Positions 1 to 7,133 of a stretch of 42,868 bases of DNA are shown piece by piece (positions within the stretch are counted from its first letter, which is position 1; every line of letters starts with the position of its first letter). The DNA is from Altererythrobacter sp. (GTDB lineage Bacteria; Pseudomonadota; Alphaproteobacteria; Sphingomonadales; Sphingomonadaceae). The notes below the pieces were generated by a model, which was not told the DNA's origin, did not search any database, and was given only the letters and a program-made list of their open reading frames with translations. Position numbers and translations under genes: made by a program. The stretch spans positions 1 through 42,868 of the forward strand of contig JAJUJV010000005.1 in NCBI GenBank assembly GCA_029265155.1, read 5' to 3'.

Positions 1-1
1 C

Positions 2-391
2 ACCGGCCCCTTCTACCACGGCACCCGCGCCGACCTCGCGCCGGGCGAGCTGCTCACCCCCGGCCACACCTCCAACTACGCCGACCCCAAGCTGTCGTGG
101 ATCTACTTCTCGGGCACGCTCGACGCGGCGATCTGGGGGTGCGAGCTGGCGAAGGGTGAGGGCCGCGAGCGCATCTACATCGTCGCGCCGACCGGCGCCT
201 TCGAGGACGATCCCAACCTCACGGATAAACGCTTCCCCGGCAACCCGACCAAGTCCTACCGCTCGCGCGAGCCGCTGCGCGTGGTCAGCGAGATCGAGAC
301 CTGGGAGCCGCACCCGCCCGAGCGCCTCGCCGAGATGAAGGCCGCGCTCGCGCGCATGGAAGCCGAGGGCGGGCCCGAGATCATCGACTGA
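2..391 (+). CDS. arr: NAD(+)--rifampin ADP-ribosyltransferase (Arr), 5' truncated by window edge
   Basis: The open frame from base 2 to a TGA at 389-391 gives 129 residues with no visible start; Arr proteins are about 140 residues, so roughly ten are missing. Arr family landmarks are clear: YHGT at visible residues 5-8, the SNYADPKLSWIYFSG stretch, a LDAAIWGCELA segment, and the EDDPNLTDKRFPGNPTKSYR block followed by the REPLRVVSEIE tail. Family knowledge: Arr moves ADP-ribose from NAD+ to the ansa-chain hydroxyl of rifamycins and inactivates them in the cytoplasm. The next gene is convergent. Chromosomal arr homologues are common in environmental bacteria, so this alone does not show recent transfer. 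Confidence 0.9.
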   Translation, partial: TGPFYHGTRADLAPGELLTPGHTSNYADPKLSWIYFSGTLDAAIWGCELAKGEGRERIYIVAPTGAFEDDPNLTDKRFPGNPTKSYRSREPLRVVSEIETWEPHPPERLAEMKAALARMEAEGGPEIID

Positions 392-413
392 GCGCGAGCA
401 TCGCGCTCAGTCG

Positions 414-1067
414 CTAGGCGGCTTTTTCATTCACCACCGGCACCAGCTTCTCGACGAGCCGCTTCAGCTCGCCCGGTGTCGTGTGCCCGGCGACGATCTC
501 GTGATAGCCGATGCCCGCCTTGCGCAGGGCTTCCTTCTTGACCGCGTCGCGCGCGGCGGCCGAGCCTTGGTGGTGGCCATTCCCCTGGTATTCGAGCGCG
601 TGGCGCACGTTGGCGTCCGGGTCCATCAGCGTGAAGTCGACCCGCTTGGAGTTGATGCAGAAGTAGGCGTCCTTGTCGTCGCTGGCGAGAAACTCGCCGA
701 GGCTGACTTGCGCCATCACCTGCCAACCCGGGTTGCGCGCGATCACCGCCTTGTCGAGCGCCTTGAACACCAGTGTCTCAGGCCGGTTGAGCAAGGCGCG
801 TGGCCGAAAGCTCGCCCGCATCACCGCCTTGAGCTGATCGGCGGCCAAGTCGAGACGGCGCGCCGGGGGTTCCTTGACCGGCGCCACCTTGCGCTCCGCC
901 TTACCGAAGCCTTTTGCGGCGTTGCGCCCGCGCCAGTACGCCTTGCGCCTTTCGCGCTCGATCCGGTTGAGCGCGCTCTCGAGCAGAATGCCGATCACCC
1001 CGCCGATCGTCAGCACGATCAGCAGCACCAGCGGCTTGTCGAGCAAGGCGAGAAGGTCGGCCAGCAT
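414..1067 (-). CDS. DUF2726 protein with N-terminal membrane anchor
   Basis: The protein has 217 residues. Residues about 14-31 (LVLLIVLTIGGVIGILLE) form one hydrophobic helix, followed by a basic stretch (RIERERRKAYWRGR). The C-terminal half from about residue 85 matches DUF2726: RPETLVFKALDKAV, then KRVDFTLMDPD and HALEYQGNGHHQG, which look like a restriction-endonuclease-like fold (D, and E-x-Q). Function is not established; a membrane-tethered nuclease-like domain is an inference. The ATG at 1065-1067 is the only good start. It converges with arr and diverges from the VOC gene. Confidence 0.8.
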   Translation of the reverse strand: MLADLLALLDKPLVLLIVLTIGGVIGILLESALNRIERERRKAYWRGRNAAKGFGKAERKVAPVKEPPARRLDLAADQLKAVMRASFRPRALLNRPETLVFKALDKAVIARNPGWQVMAQVSLGEFLASDDKDAYFCINSKRVDFTLMDPDANVRHALEYQGNGHHQGSAAARDAVKKEALRKAGIGYHEIVAGHTTPGELKRLVEKLVPVVNEKAA

Positions 1068-1139
1068 GGGGGCTGCTTAACAAAGCTGGGTAAGCGGCAA
1101 GTAAACGGACCCCACACGCCCTTCACACGTTCCCCCGCC

Positions 1140-1517
1140 ATGCTCAGCCACGTCTCCCTCGGCACCAACGATGCGGACCGCGCCGCAGCGTTCTACGACC
1201 CGGTCCTCGCCGTGCTCGGCGTCCGTCCGGGCAAGCGGCGCGGCGGCTCGGTCGATTACGGCAGCGGGATGGTCGGCTTCAGCCGCGAGCAGCCGACCGA
1301 CGGCAAGCCGGCCAGCGTCGGCAACGGGGTGCACGTCTGCTTCGCCGCCGAAAGCCGCGCCGAAGTCGACGCGTTCCACCGCGTCGCGCTCGCCCACGGC
1401 GGCACCGACGCCGGGGCGCCCGGCCTGCGGCCCGAATACGACGCCCACTACTACGCCGCCTTCGTGCGCGACCCCGACGGCAACAAGATCGAGGCGGTCT
1501 GCTTCAGGGCGAAGTGA
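1140..1517 (+). CDS. VOC (glyoxalase/bleomycin-resistance) family protein
   Basis: This is a 125-residue single vicinal-oxygen-chelate domain: MLSHVSLGTNDADRAAAFYDPVL at the start and YYAAFVRDPDGNKIEAVC at the end, both diagnostic. H4, the His of NGVHVCF and the Glu of KIEAVC sit where VOC proteins carry metal ligands. The ATG at 1140 begins the conserved beta strand; a longer in-frame extension upstream runs antisense to the DUF2726 gene and is not coding. The substrate cannot be read from sequence; small VOC proteins include glyoxalases, thiol transferases and drug-binding proteins. Confidence 0.88.
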   Translation: MLSHVSLGTNDADRAAAFYDPVLAVLGVRPGKRRGGSVDYGSGMVGFSREQPTDGKPASVGNGVHVCFAAESRAEVDAFHRVALAHGGTDAGAPGLRPEYDAHYYAAFVRDPDGNKIEAVCFRAK

Positions 1518-1567
1518 CCTCGGGGCCAAACGGGTGACGATGAGGAGAGGCGTCGCTCCAGGCTGCC

Positions 1568-1603
1568 TTGCCGAACACCCCAACTTCCGTTATAACGTTC
1601 GTA
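1568..1603 (+). promoter_or_regulatory. Sigma70-type promoter giving a leaderless antitoxin mRNA
   Basis: TTGCCG at 1568-1573 and TATAAC at 1591-1596 are separated by 17 bases; the -10 matches the consensus at 5 of 6 positions and the -35 at 4 of 6. The ATG at 1603 lies six bases after the -10, where transcription would start. No Shine-Dalgarno sequence precedes it, which fits a leaderless transcript. Confidence 0.6.
1588..1597. promoter_or_regulatory. Perfect 10-bp palindrome over the -10 box, candidate antitoxin operator
   Basis: CGTTATAACG is a perfect palindrome that covers the -10 hexamer of the toxin-antitoxin promoter. AbrB/MazE antitoxins bind short palindromes and repress their own operons, so this is the natural operator candidate. 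The assignment is by position only. Confidence 0.45.
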
Positions 1604-1830
1604 TGAACAAGCCCCTCAAGATCACCAAGATCGGCAACTCCGCCGGGATCGTCCTGCCCAAGGAGTTGCTCGCGCATCTCGATGTCGAGGTCGGCGGGAC
1701 GCTTTCGGTCGTCACCACACCGCGCGGGATCGAACTGTCAGCGGCCGAGCCGGACTTCGACGCGCAAATGGCGGCGGCGCGCGAGGTGATGGCGCGGCGC
1801 AAGCGGGCTCTAAGGGAACTCGCCAAATGA
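1603..1830 (+). CDS. AbrB/MazE-family antitoxin
   Basis: This 75-residue protein starts KPLKITKIGNSAGIVLPKEL, the swapped-hairpin AbrB/MazE DNA-binding fold, which is complete by about residue 47 (TTPRGIELS). The C-terminal tail (DFDAQMAAAREVMARRKRALRELAK) is the helical segment expected to wrap the toxin. Such antitoxins neutralise a partner toxin and repress their operon. The Doc-type toxin gene follows. The stop is written AAATGA, the classic ATGA junction, but here the ATG opens only a seven-codon frame; the real toxin start lies 115 bases downstream. Confidence 0.88.
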   Translation: MNKPLKITKIGNSAGIVLPKELLAHLDVEVGGTLSVVTTPRGIELSAAEPDFDAQMAAAREVMARRKRALRELAK

Positions 1831-1831
1831 C

Positions 1832-1945
1832 ATGCGACTGGGCGAAGTGATCCGCTCTCTTCCCTGTCCCGTGAGGCTGAGCTGGGGCTGCGGTACCTAC
1901 GCCGGCATCGCGCACCTCCATCCAACCTTCGAGGGGGATGGCTAG
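1832..1945 (+). CDS. Possible 37-residue small ORF between antitoxin and toxin
   Basis: An ATG at 1832, one base after the antitoxin stop, opens 37 codons (MRLGEVIRSL...PTFEGDG) that end in TAG at 1943-1945. The toxin ATG follows immediately at 1946 in the same frame. It fills the whole gap between the two genes. I recognise no family. It could be a leader peptide that couples translation to the toxin, remains of an N-terminal toxin extension cut by one amber codon, or chance. No strong ribosome site precedes it. Confidence 0.25.
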   Translation: MRLGEVIRSLPCPVRLSWGCGTYAGIAHLHPTFEGDG

Positions 1946-2335
1946 ATGTCCGAAAAGTGGATTTGGATCGCCGCGGAGGTGGCGCTGGCGGCGCATGCCG
2001 AGCAACTTGCCGAGCATGGCGGCGGGGAAGGCGTGCGCGACATGGGGCTGTTCGAAAGCGCCATGGCACGCCCGCGCAATCTCGCTCAGTACGCGGAGCC
2101 CGACGCCGCAGCGCTGGCCGCCGCCTATGCCTTCGGGCTCGCCCGCAACCACCCGTTCGTTGACGGCAACAAGCGAACTGCGGCGGTAGTCAGCGAAACC
2201 TTCCTGGTCATCAACGGCTTTGTTCTCGGAGCAACCGACGCCGAGGTTGTCGTCGTCTTCGAATCCCTCGCTGCCGGCGAACTGTCCGAGGACGAACTCG
2301 CCGACTGGTTCCGCGAGCACATCTCGGCAAGCTAG
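1946..2335 (+). CDS. doc: Death-on-curing (Doc/Fic) family toxin
   Basis: This 129-residue protein has the usual Doc length. The Fic-type active loop HPFVDGNKRT covers residues 69-78 (H69, D73, N75, K76, R77), and the Doc-specific LFESAMARPRN block lies at 35-45. Family knowledge: phage P1 Doc phosphorylates elongation factor EF-Tu and stops translation; a similar action is likely here. A GAGGGGG Shine-Dalgarno at 1931-1937 sets the ATG at 1946. The partner antitoxin is AbrB/MazE-like rather than Phd. All active-site residues are present, so the toxin looks intact. Confidence 0.88.
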   Translation: MSEKWIWIAAEVALAAHAEQLAEHGGGEGVRDMGLFESAMARPRNLAQYAEPDAAALAAAYAFGLARNHPFVDGNKRTAAVVSETFLVINGFVLGATDAEVVVVFESLAAGELSEDELADWFREHISAS

Positions 2336-2403
2336 GAACCGCACGCGGCGCCGGCGCTTGCTTGCGCATGCCTGAGCTGGCTGAAAAGCGCTCCCCGCCC
2401 GGA

Positions 2404-2418
2404 GAACAAAAAGAGAAC
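2404..2418. promoter_or_regulatory. LexA (SOS) box of alphaproteobacterial type
   Basis: GAAC-AAAAAGA-GAAC reads GTTC-N7-GTTC on the other strand, the direct-repeat operator used by alphaproteobacterial LexA. It ends 37 bases before the ATG at 2456. A TTAAAC at 2444-2449 sits six bases before that ATG, so the box would overlap or abut the -35 region. Confidence 0.6.
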
Positions 2419-2455
2419 TTTCCTACACGCTCCGGTTTGTGCCTTAAACTGCCGG

Positions 2456-3076
2456 ATGAGCGACTCACCCGACTCCACCGCCCGCGTCTCGGCTTCCGAA
2501 GTCGACGAGTTGGGCTTTCCATCGCGCGATCCCGCGCTCGATTTCCTGCCGGTCGGGGTACGTTACCGCTATGACGGCTGGACCCCCGACAAGCAGGCCC
2601 ACTTCATCGAGCGGCTGGCCGATTGCGGCTGTGTCGAAGAGGCGGTGCGATCGGTCGGGATGAGCCGCAACTCGGCTTATGCCCTGCGGCGGCGTGACGA
2701 TGCGCAGGCGTTCCGCCTCGCCTGGGACGCGGCGATGGATGCCGCCGTGGCGCGGCTCAACGACGCGGCTATGGCGCGGGCCATCAACGGCGTGCCTGTG
2801 CCGATCTTCCAGGGCGGCGAGCAAGTCGGTGAGCGCCGCCATTTCGACGAGCGGCTGACGATGTTCCTACTGCGGTACCGCGATCCGACCCGTTACGGCA
2901 AATGGCTCGACCGGATGGAGGCGAGCCGGCACCCGGAGGGCCCGACGACGATCCTCACTTATCGCCTCGGCCGGCTGCTGCGCGCCGCCTGGACCGCTTT
3001 CGATGCCGCCTGGCGCGGCGACCCGCCGCCCCCGCCCGAGCTCGAGCACATCCCTACAGAGCCCGAGACGCGCTGA
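2456..3076 (+). CDS. Hypothetical protein with terminase-small-subunit-like HTH, probable SOS gene
   Basis: The protein has 206 residues. Residues about 40-75 (KQAHFIERLADCGCVEEAVRSVGMSRNSAYALRRR) look like a helix-turn-helix of the kind in phage terminase small subunits and transposases. The rest is helical (FRLAWDAAMDAAVARL), with a basic LLRYRDPTRYGKW block and an acidic, proline-rich tail. No enzyme motif is seen. No Shine-Dalgarno precedes the ATG. The LexA box upstream suggests DNA-damage control. I recognise the general type from sphingomonads but no function; no phage genes flank it. Confidence 0.7.
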   Translation: MSDSPDSTARVSASEVDELGFPSRDPALDFLPVGVRYRYDGWTPDKQAHFIERLADCGCVEEAVRSVGMSRNSAYALRRRDDAQAFRLAWDAAMDAAVARLNDAAMARAINGVPVPIFQGGEQVGERRHFDERLTMFLLRYRDPTRYGKWLDRMEASRHPEGPTTILTYRLGRLLRAAWTAFDAAWRGDPPPPPELEHIPTEPETR

Positions 3077-3355
3077 CTTGTGACACCGGGGGAGGGCGTC
3101 ATCTTAGTAATCTTCCGCCGCCGCGCATCGCTGCTGTGCGGGGCCGCAAAATCGCCGTTAGGCGATCCGACCGGGTTGTGTTACAAGGCTCTCGCTGACG
3201 TCGAAATATGCGACGGACTTCGGCTTTTGACGACGCCGCTTGCTCCCCACGAGCCCCGGCGAAAACCAGACGACGACTTCCTTTCATTTGACGATTTGAC
3301 GCACGGCCTTTCGGCAATTCCGCCGGCGGGCAACCGTTTCTTGAAAGGAAACACC
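3077..3355 (+). promoter_or_regulatory. Gene-free leader region of the cold-shock gene
   Basis: These 279 bases lack a coding frame. They hold a 6-bp hairpin (ATCGCC-GTTA-GGCGAT, 3151-3166) and three copies of TTTGACG (3226-3232, 3287-3293, 3295-3301), the last two almost in tandem. The region is more AT-rich towards the gene. csp leaders often fold differently with temperature; I cannot place the transcription start. Confidence 0.35.
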
Positions 3356-3568
3356 ATGGCCAAAGTTGGCACCGTGAAATTCTTCAACCTCGACAAGGGC
3401 TACGGCTTCATCCAGCCCGACGACGGCTCGGCCGACAGCTTCGTGCACATCACCGCCGTCCAGGCGGCGGGCATGCACTCGCTCGATAAGGACCAGCGCC
3501 TCAACTACGAAGTCGAGCGCGGCCGCAACGGCAAGGAAAGCGCCGTCAACCTCTCGCAAGCGGCCTAA
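3356..3568 (+). CDS. Cold-shock (CspA-family) protein
   Basis: This 70-residue single cold-shock domain shows GTVKFFNLDKGYGFIQPDDG (RNP1 core KGYGFI) and DSFVHITAV (RNP2). CSPs bind single-stranded RNA or DNA and melt RNA structure. GAAAGGA at 3343-3349 is a good ribosome site for the ATG at 3356. The preceding 279 bases carry no gene and probably include a long leader, as for many csp genes. VHITAVQAAG replaces the commoner VHISAVERAG, as usual in sphingomonads. Confidence 0.93.
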   Translation: MAKVGTVKFFNLDKGYGFIQPDDGSADSFVHITAVQAAGMHSLDKDQRLNYEVERGRNGKESAVNLSQAA

Positions 3569-3592
3569 TCGCAGCGAGTAATCGATAGCCCT

Positions 3593-3647
3593 CGCCCCGG
3601 GGCCCGCCGCTCAAATGCCCGCAAGGGCCAGAGCGGCGGCCGGGGCG
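3593..3647. terminator. Long GC hairpin with GCAA tetraloop between convergent genes
   Basis: The arms 3593-3612 and 3631-3647 pair (CGCCCCGG...CCGCCGCTC with GAGCGGCGG...CGGGGCG). An inner stem GCCC-GCAA-GGGC closes on a GNRA tetraloop. The structure straddles the last codons of the minus-strand DUF72 gene and lies 25 bases after the cold-shock gene. There is no T-run on either strand, so a classic intrinsic terminator is not proven. Confidence 0.35.
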
Positions 3648-4396
3648 CGGTGCTTGGCGCCGTTGATCATGAAGGCGAACACCTCGCCTTGGCGGCCCAG
3701 GCTGTCGGCGCGTTTGCCGGCGTAGGGCAGGCCCTCGGGCGCTTCACCCGCGGCCCAGGCGCGGCCCAGGCCGGCGATCCGTTCGATTCCCTCCTGCGGG
3801 TAACCCGCGGCTTGATCGGCCTCGAGGTTCTTGCAGCGCAGGTAAGCGAAATCGGCGGTGCGGTCGGCGATCGGCACGCGGCCGGCCTGCTCGCACCAGA
3901 CGATCGCCACGTTCGCCTGCCGCGCCAGCGCGACGAACTCGGCGCACGCGAAGCTCTCGTGCCCGACCTCGATCGCATGGCGCAGCGGCCGCCCACCGAG
4001 CTCGCGCGGCAGCAGGGCGAAGAAGGCCGCGATGTCGTCCGCGTCAAACCGCTTGGTGCCCATCAGCTGCCAGAGGATAGGCCCAAGACGGTCGCCTAAC
4101 TCGTCCAGGCCTTGCGCGAAAAACCGCTCCAGCGATGGGCCTGCTTCGGCGAGCACCTTGCGGTTGGTCACGTAGGACGAACCCTTGACCGCGAAGACGA
4201 ACCCGTCCGGCGTTTGCTCCCGCCAGGAGCGGAAACTCTGCGGCTTCTGCAGGCGGTGGTACGTCGCGTTGATCTCGATGGCGCTGAGCTGGCGTGAGGC
4301 CCATTCAAGCTCACGCTTTTGGGGCAAACCCGGCGGGTAGAAAACGCCGCCGCGCCATTCGGGATAGACCCAGCCACCGATCCCCGTGCGGATCAC
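3611..4396 (-). CDS. DUF72 (YecE-family) protein
   Basis: This 261-residue TIM-barrel-like DUF72 protein opens with RTGIGGWVYPEWRGGVFYP and carries EINATYHRLQ, FVFAVKGSSYVTNRK, GPILWQL, AIEVGHESF and FAYLRCKN, the family's conserved blocks. No catalytic role is firmly known for the family. The start is GTG at 4394-4396, overlapping the TGA of the upstream histidine kinase gene (GTGA), so the two are translationally coupled on one transcript. Confidence 0.88.
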   Translation of the reverse strand: MIRTGIGGWVYPEWRGGVFYPPGLPQKRELEWASRQLSAIEINATYHRLQKPQSFRSWREQTPDGFVFAVKGSSYVTNRKVLAEAGPSLERFFAQGLDELGDRLGPILWQLMGTKRFDADDIAAFFALLPRELGGRPLRHAIEVGHESFACAEFVALARQANVAIVWCEQAGRVPIADRTADFAYLRCKNLEADQAAGYPQEGIERIAGLGRAWAAGEAPEGLPYAGKRADSLGRQGEVFAFMINGAKHRAPAAALALAGI

Positions 4397-6933
4397 TTGG
4401 CCATGTCCGCCGCCAGCTGCTGCGCCAACGCACGGCCGAGTTCGCGGCGAAGCTCCTCCATGCGGAACGGCTTGCGCAGGATCGGCACATCAGCACCGAC
4501 CGCCGCCCGGATCGCATCGGTGTCGGCATAGCCGCTGGCAAAGACCATCGGCAGCCCAGGCCGGCGCTTGCCCAACTCCTCCGCCAATTCCGCGCCGTTC
4601 ATTCCCGGCATCGCGAAGTCTAGCAGAACCGCGTCCGGGCGAGCCGTTTCGATCAGGGCGAGCGCTTCCTCGCCGTTCCTCGCTTCGAACACCGAGTGCC
4701 CGTCGGTACGGAGACTGCTGGCCACGACGCTGCGCAGATCGTAGTCGTCATCAACCAGCAGAACCGTCGCTGGTCCTGAGATGGCCGAAGGTTCTAGCTT
4801 TGCCTCGTCCGGTGCGGTCGTCTCTGGCCGGTCGGTGCAGGCCAGCAGTACCCGCACCGCGGTTCCTTCCCCCGGCCGGCTGTCGATGCGCACGGTTCCG
4901 CCGGTCTGGCGGGCGCTGCCATATACTTGCGCTAAGCCAAGTCCGGTGCCTTTGCCGATCGACTTGGTGGTGAAGAACGGCTCCATCGCCCGCCGCTGCG
5001 TCTCCTCGTCCATCCCGGTGCCGGTATCGGTCACGCAAATCTCGACGTATCGGCCGTCCGCCAGCTCGGTGTCGTTGTCGATCTCTTGAATCTGCGTGGA
5101 GATCGTCAACGTTCCGCCCTGCGGCATCGCATCGCGCGCGTTGATGGCGAGGTTCAGGATCATCATCTCGATCTGAGTCGGGTCGCTGAGGACCGGCACG
5201 GGATCAGGGTTCAACCGGAACTGCAGAGCAATCATCGGTCCCAAGCTGCGTTCGAGAAGCGACCGCAGTGCTTCGATCACATCGCAGACGATGACCGGCT
5301 GCACCTGAATGCGCTGCGAGCGGGAGAAGGCGAGCAGCTGCGAGGTTAGCTTCGAGCCCCGCTCGGCTGCCTGGAGGCCCGCCTCGGCGAAGCGGACAAC
5401 TTCCTCCGGCTTCTCCGAGCGGCGGCGGATCAGCTCGAATGCGCCGACCACGGCACCGAGCAGGTTGTTGAAGTCGTGCGCGAGTCCGGCAACCAACTGG
5501 CCCATCGCTTCCATCTTCTGGCTCTGCAGCAGCGCTTCCTGCGCTTGCCGGAGCTCTTCGGTGCGCTCTTCGACCCGCGCCTCCAAGGTGGCGTTTAGTT
5601 CATGTAGTCGGTCCTCGGCCTCGCGTCGTGCGATCGCGGCACGAGTGCGGTCGGCCACTTCGCGGATCAGCGCCAGTTCCCCCGGCGTCCAGACCCGCGC
5701 CTCCGCGTGATTGAGATAGAGCAGCGCCACAAGCCCTTCGCGTTCGCTGACCGGCATGTTGACGACGGCCTGCGCGCTGATCGCCTTCAGCGCATCCGCC
5801 GTGGCGGAGGTGCGCGGGTCCTTTTCCGCATCGTCGAACACCACCGTTTCGCCGCGTTTGAGATCCTCGATGTACGAACCGTAATCGCGGAACTGCAGGA
5901 CGCCGGCGAGGCTGCGGATGCCAGGTGCATTCCAATCCCGCTCGATGGTGATCGTCTCAGCCGCCGGATCGACCGTACCGTAGCCCACACGGCTGACATT
6001 CAGCGTACGCCCCAGCGTCTCAGCCGCCGCGAAGGCCAGGTCTGCGGGGTCGTCGAGTTCGCGGAACCGGTCGGGGAGTTCGACCAGTGCCCGACGACGA
6101 ATCTCGGCTTCCTTGCGTTCGGTAACGTCGGTGATGACGCCGATCGCGCGCAGCGGCGAGCCGTCGTCGTCCACAACGGCTTCGGCCCGCAGCCACAACC
6201 ATCGCGTCGCGCCGTCCGGGCGCAAATAGCGGAACTCCTCCTCGAAACGCTCGCCGCGGCGCCGTGCCGCCCGCGCGCGTCGGACGAGGCGCGTCAGCTC
6301 ACCCGGATAGTAGCGGCTGCGGATCTCGGCTGCGGTTGGAGTTGCATCTTCCGGAAAGCCCAACACCCGGTTGAGCTGCGGCGAGCCCGCAATCTCGTCG
6401 GTCACCAGATCGAGCTCCCACACGGCAAGGTGCCCAGCCTCGATCGCCAGGGATAGCCTTGTCTGGTGCTGCCGCTCGGTTTGCTCCAGTTGATGGCGGA
6501 CGGTCACGTCTTCTTGCACGCACAGCCAGAACGTCTTTCCGTCGATCTCGACTGCGCTGATCCGGGAGCTGGTGACGAACGTATCCCCGTCTTTACGGCG
6601 GTTAAGCCTTTCGCCGGTCCAAGCGCCCTTGCTCTTCAGCTCGGCAAGGACGGGTGCACCGATCCACGGGTTCTGGTTCGCGGCGTCAGCCTTGTAGGCG
6701 GAGACATGCTGGCCGACGAGCTCGCCGGGCTTACAGTCAAACATCCGCTCCAGCGCCGCATTGGCATAGCAAATCTCGCCCTCCTCGGTGGAGAGGCTGA
6801 CGCCTTCTGCCATGTTGTCGAGCAGAACTCGGACGAGTGCGGGCAAAGCCGATGAGGCGGATAGGTCCGCCCCTTTAGGCAGCACTGTGGCGGGGGCATC
6901 CTCCCGCCGCGGCTGGGCATCGGACTCGCGCAT
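4393..6933 (-). CDS. Hybrid sensor histidine kinase (PAS-PAS-GAF-HisKA-HATPase-REC)
   Basis: Counted from the ATG at 6933 (846 residues; an upstream TTG at 6960 lies before the GGAGGAG ribosome site). PAS1 is about residues 30-150, PAS2 160-275 and GAF 285-440, then a coiled coil (ELNATLEARVEERTEELRQA). The H-box is AGLAHDFNNLLGAVVG with phospho-acceptor H486. N-box NLAINARDAM, G1 DTGTGM and G2 GKGTGLGL define the ATPase. A C-terminal receiver has DDD near 728-730, acceptor D772 (LLDFAMPG) and K821. No transmembrane segment is seen, so it should sense a cytoplasmic signal. The GAF lacks a chromophore cysteine. No response-regulator gene is adjacent; signal and output are unknown. Confidence 0.9.
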   Translation of the reverse strand: MRESDAQPRREDAPATVLPKGADLSASSALPALVRVLLDNMAEGVSLSTEEGEICYANAALERMFDCKPGELVGQHVSAYKADAANQNPWIGAPVLAELKSKGAWTGERLNRRKDGDTFVTSSRISAVEIDGKTFWLCVQEDVTVRHQLEQTERQHQTRLSLAIEAGHLAVWELDLVTDEIAGSPQLNRVLGFPEDATPTAAEIRSRYYPGELTRLVRRARAARRRGERFEEEFRYLRPDGATRWLWLRAEAVVDDDGSPLRAIGVITDVTERKEAEIRRRALVELPDRFRELDDPADLAFAAAETLGRTLNVSRVGYGTVDPAAETITIERDWNAPGIRSLAGVLQFRDYGSYIEDLKRGETVVFDDAEKDPRTSATADALKAISAQAVVNMPVSEREGLVALLYLNHAEARVWTPGELALIREVADRTRAAIARREAEDRLHELNATLEARVEERTEELRQAQEALLQSQKMEAMGQLVAGLAHDFNNLLGAVVGAFELIRRRSEKPEEVVRFAEAGLQAAERGSKLTSQLLAFSRSQRIQVQPVIVCDVIEALRSLLERSLGPMIALQFRLNPDPVPVLSDPTQIEMMILNLAINARDAMPQGGTLTISTQIQEIDNDTELADGRYVEICVTDTGTGMDEETQRRAMEPFFTTKSIGKGTGLGLAQVYGSARQTGGTVRIDSRPGEGTAVRVLLACTDRPETTAPDEAKLEPSAISGPATVLLVDDDYDLRSVVASSLRTDGHSVFEARNGEEALALIETARPDAVLLDFAMPGMNGAELAEELGKRRPGLPMVFASGYADTDAIRAAVGADVPILRKPFRMEELRRELGRALAQQLAADMAK

Positions 6934-7133
6934 CCGCCCCGTCAAGCTCCTCCGAGGCAACCGTAAGTGGCTGCCCGCGGAGATGATGATGCAGAAGACC
7001 GGCGGGCGGGGCCAGCCCTTTCGTGCTGATTAGGCGGAGGCGGGCCTGTTCCATGCGAGGGGAAAGCAGCGCCTCACATTCCCGAGGTGGGTGAGGATGC
7101 CGCTTTCCTGCAGGCGTTTCGCGCCCGGAGAGG

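Noticed and set aside
483-1139. N-terminal extension of the VOC protein
   Set aside because: It is antisense to DUF2726 and lacks any domain; the VOC fold begins at 1140.
2335-2360. GGAAC just after the toxin stop as a stress promoter
   Set aside because: No CGTT-like element follows at 15-17 bases.
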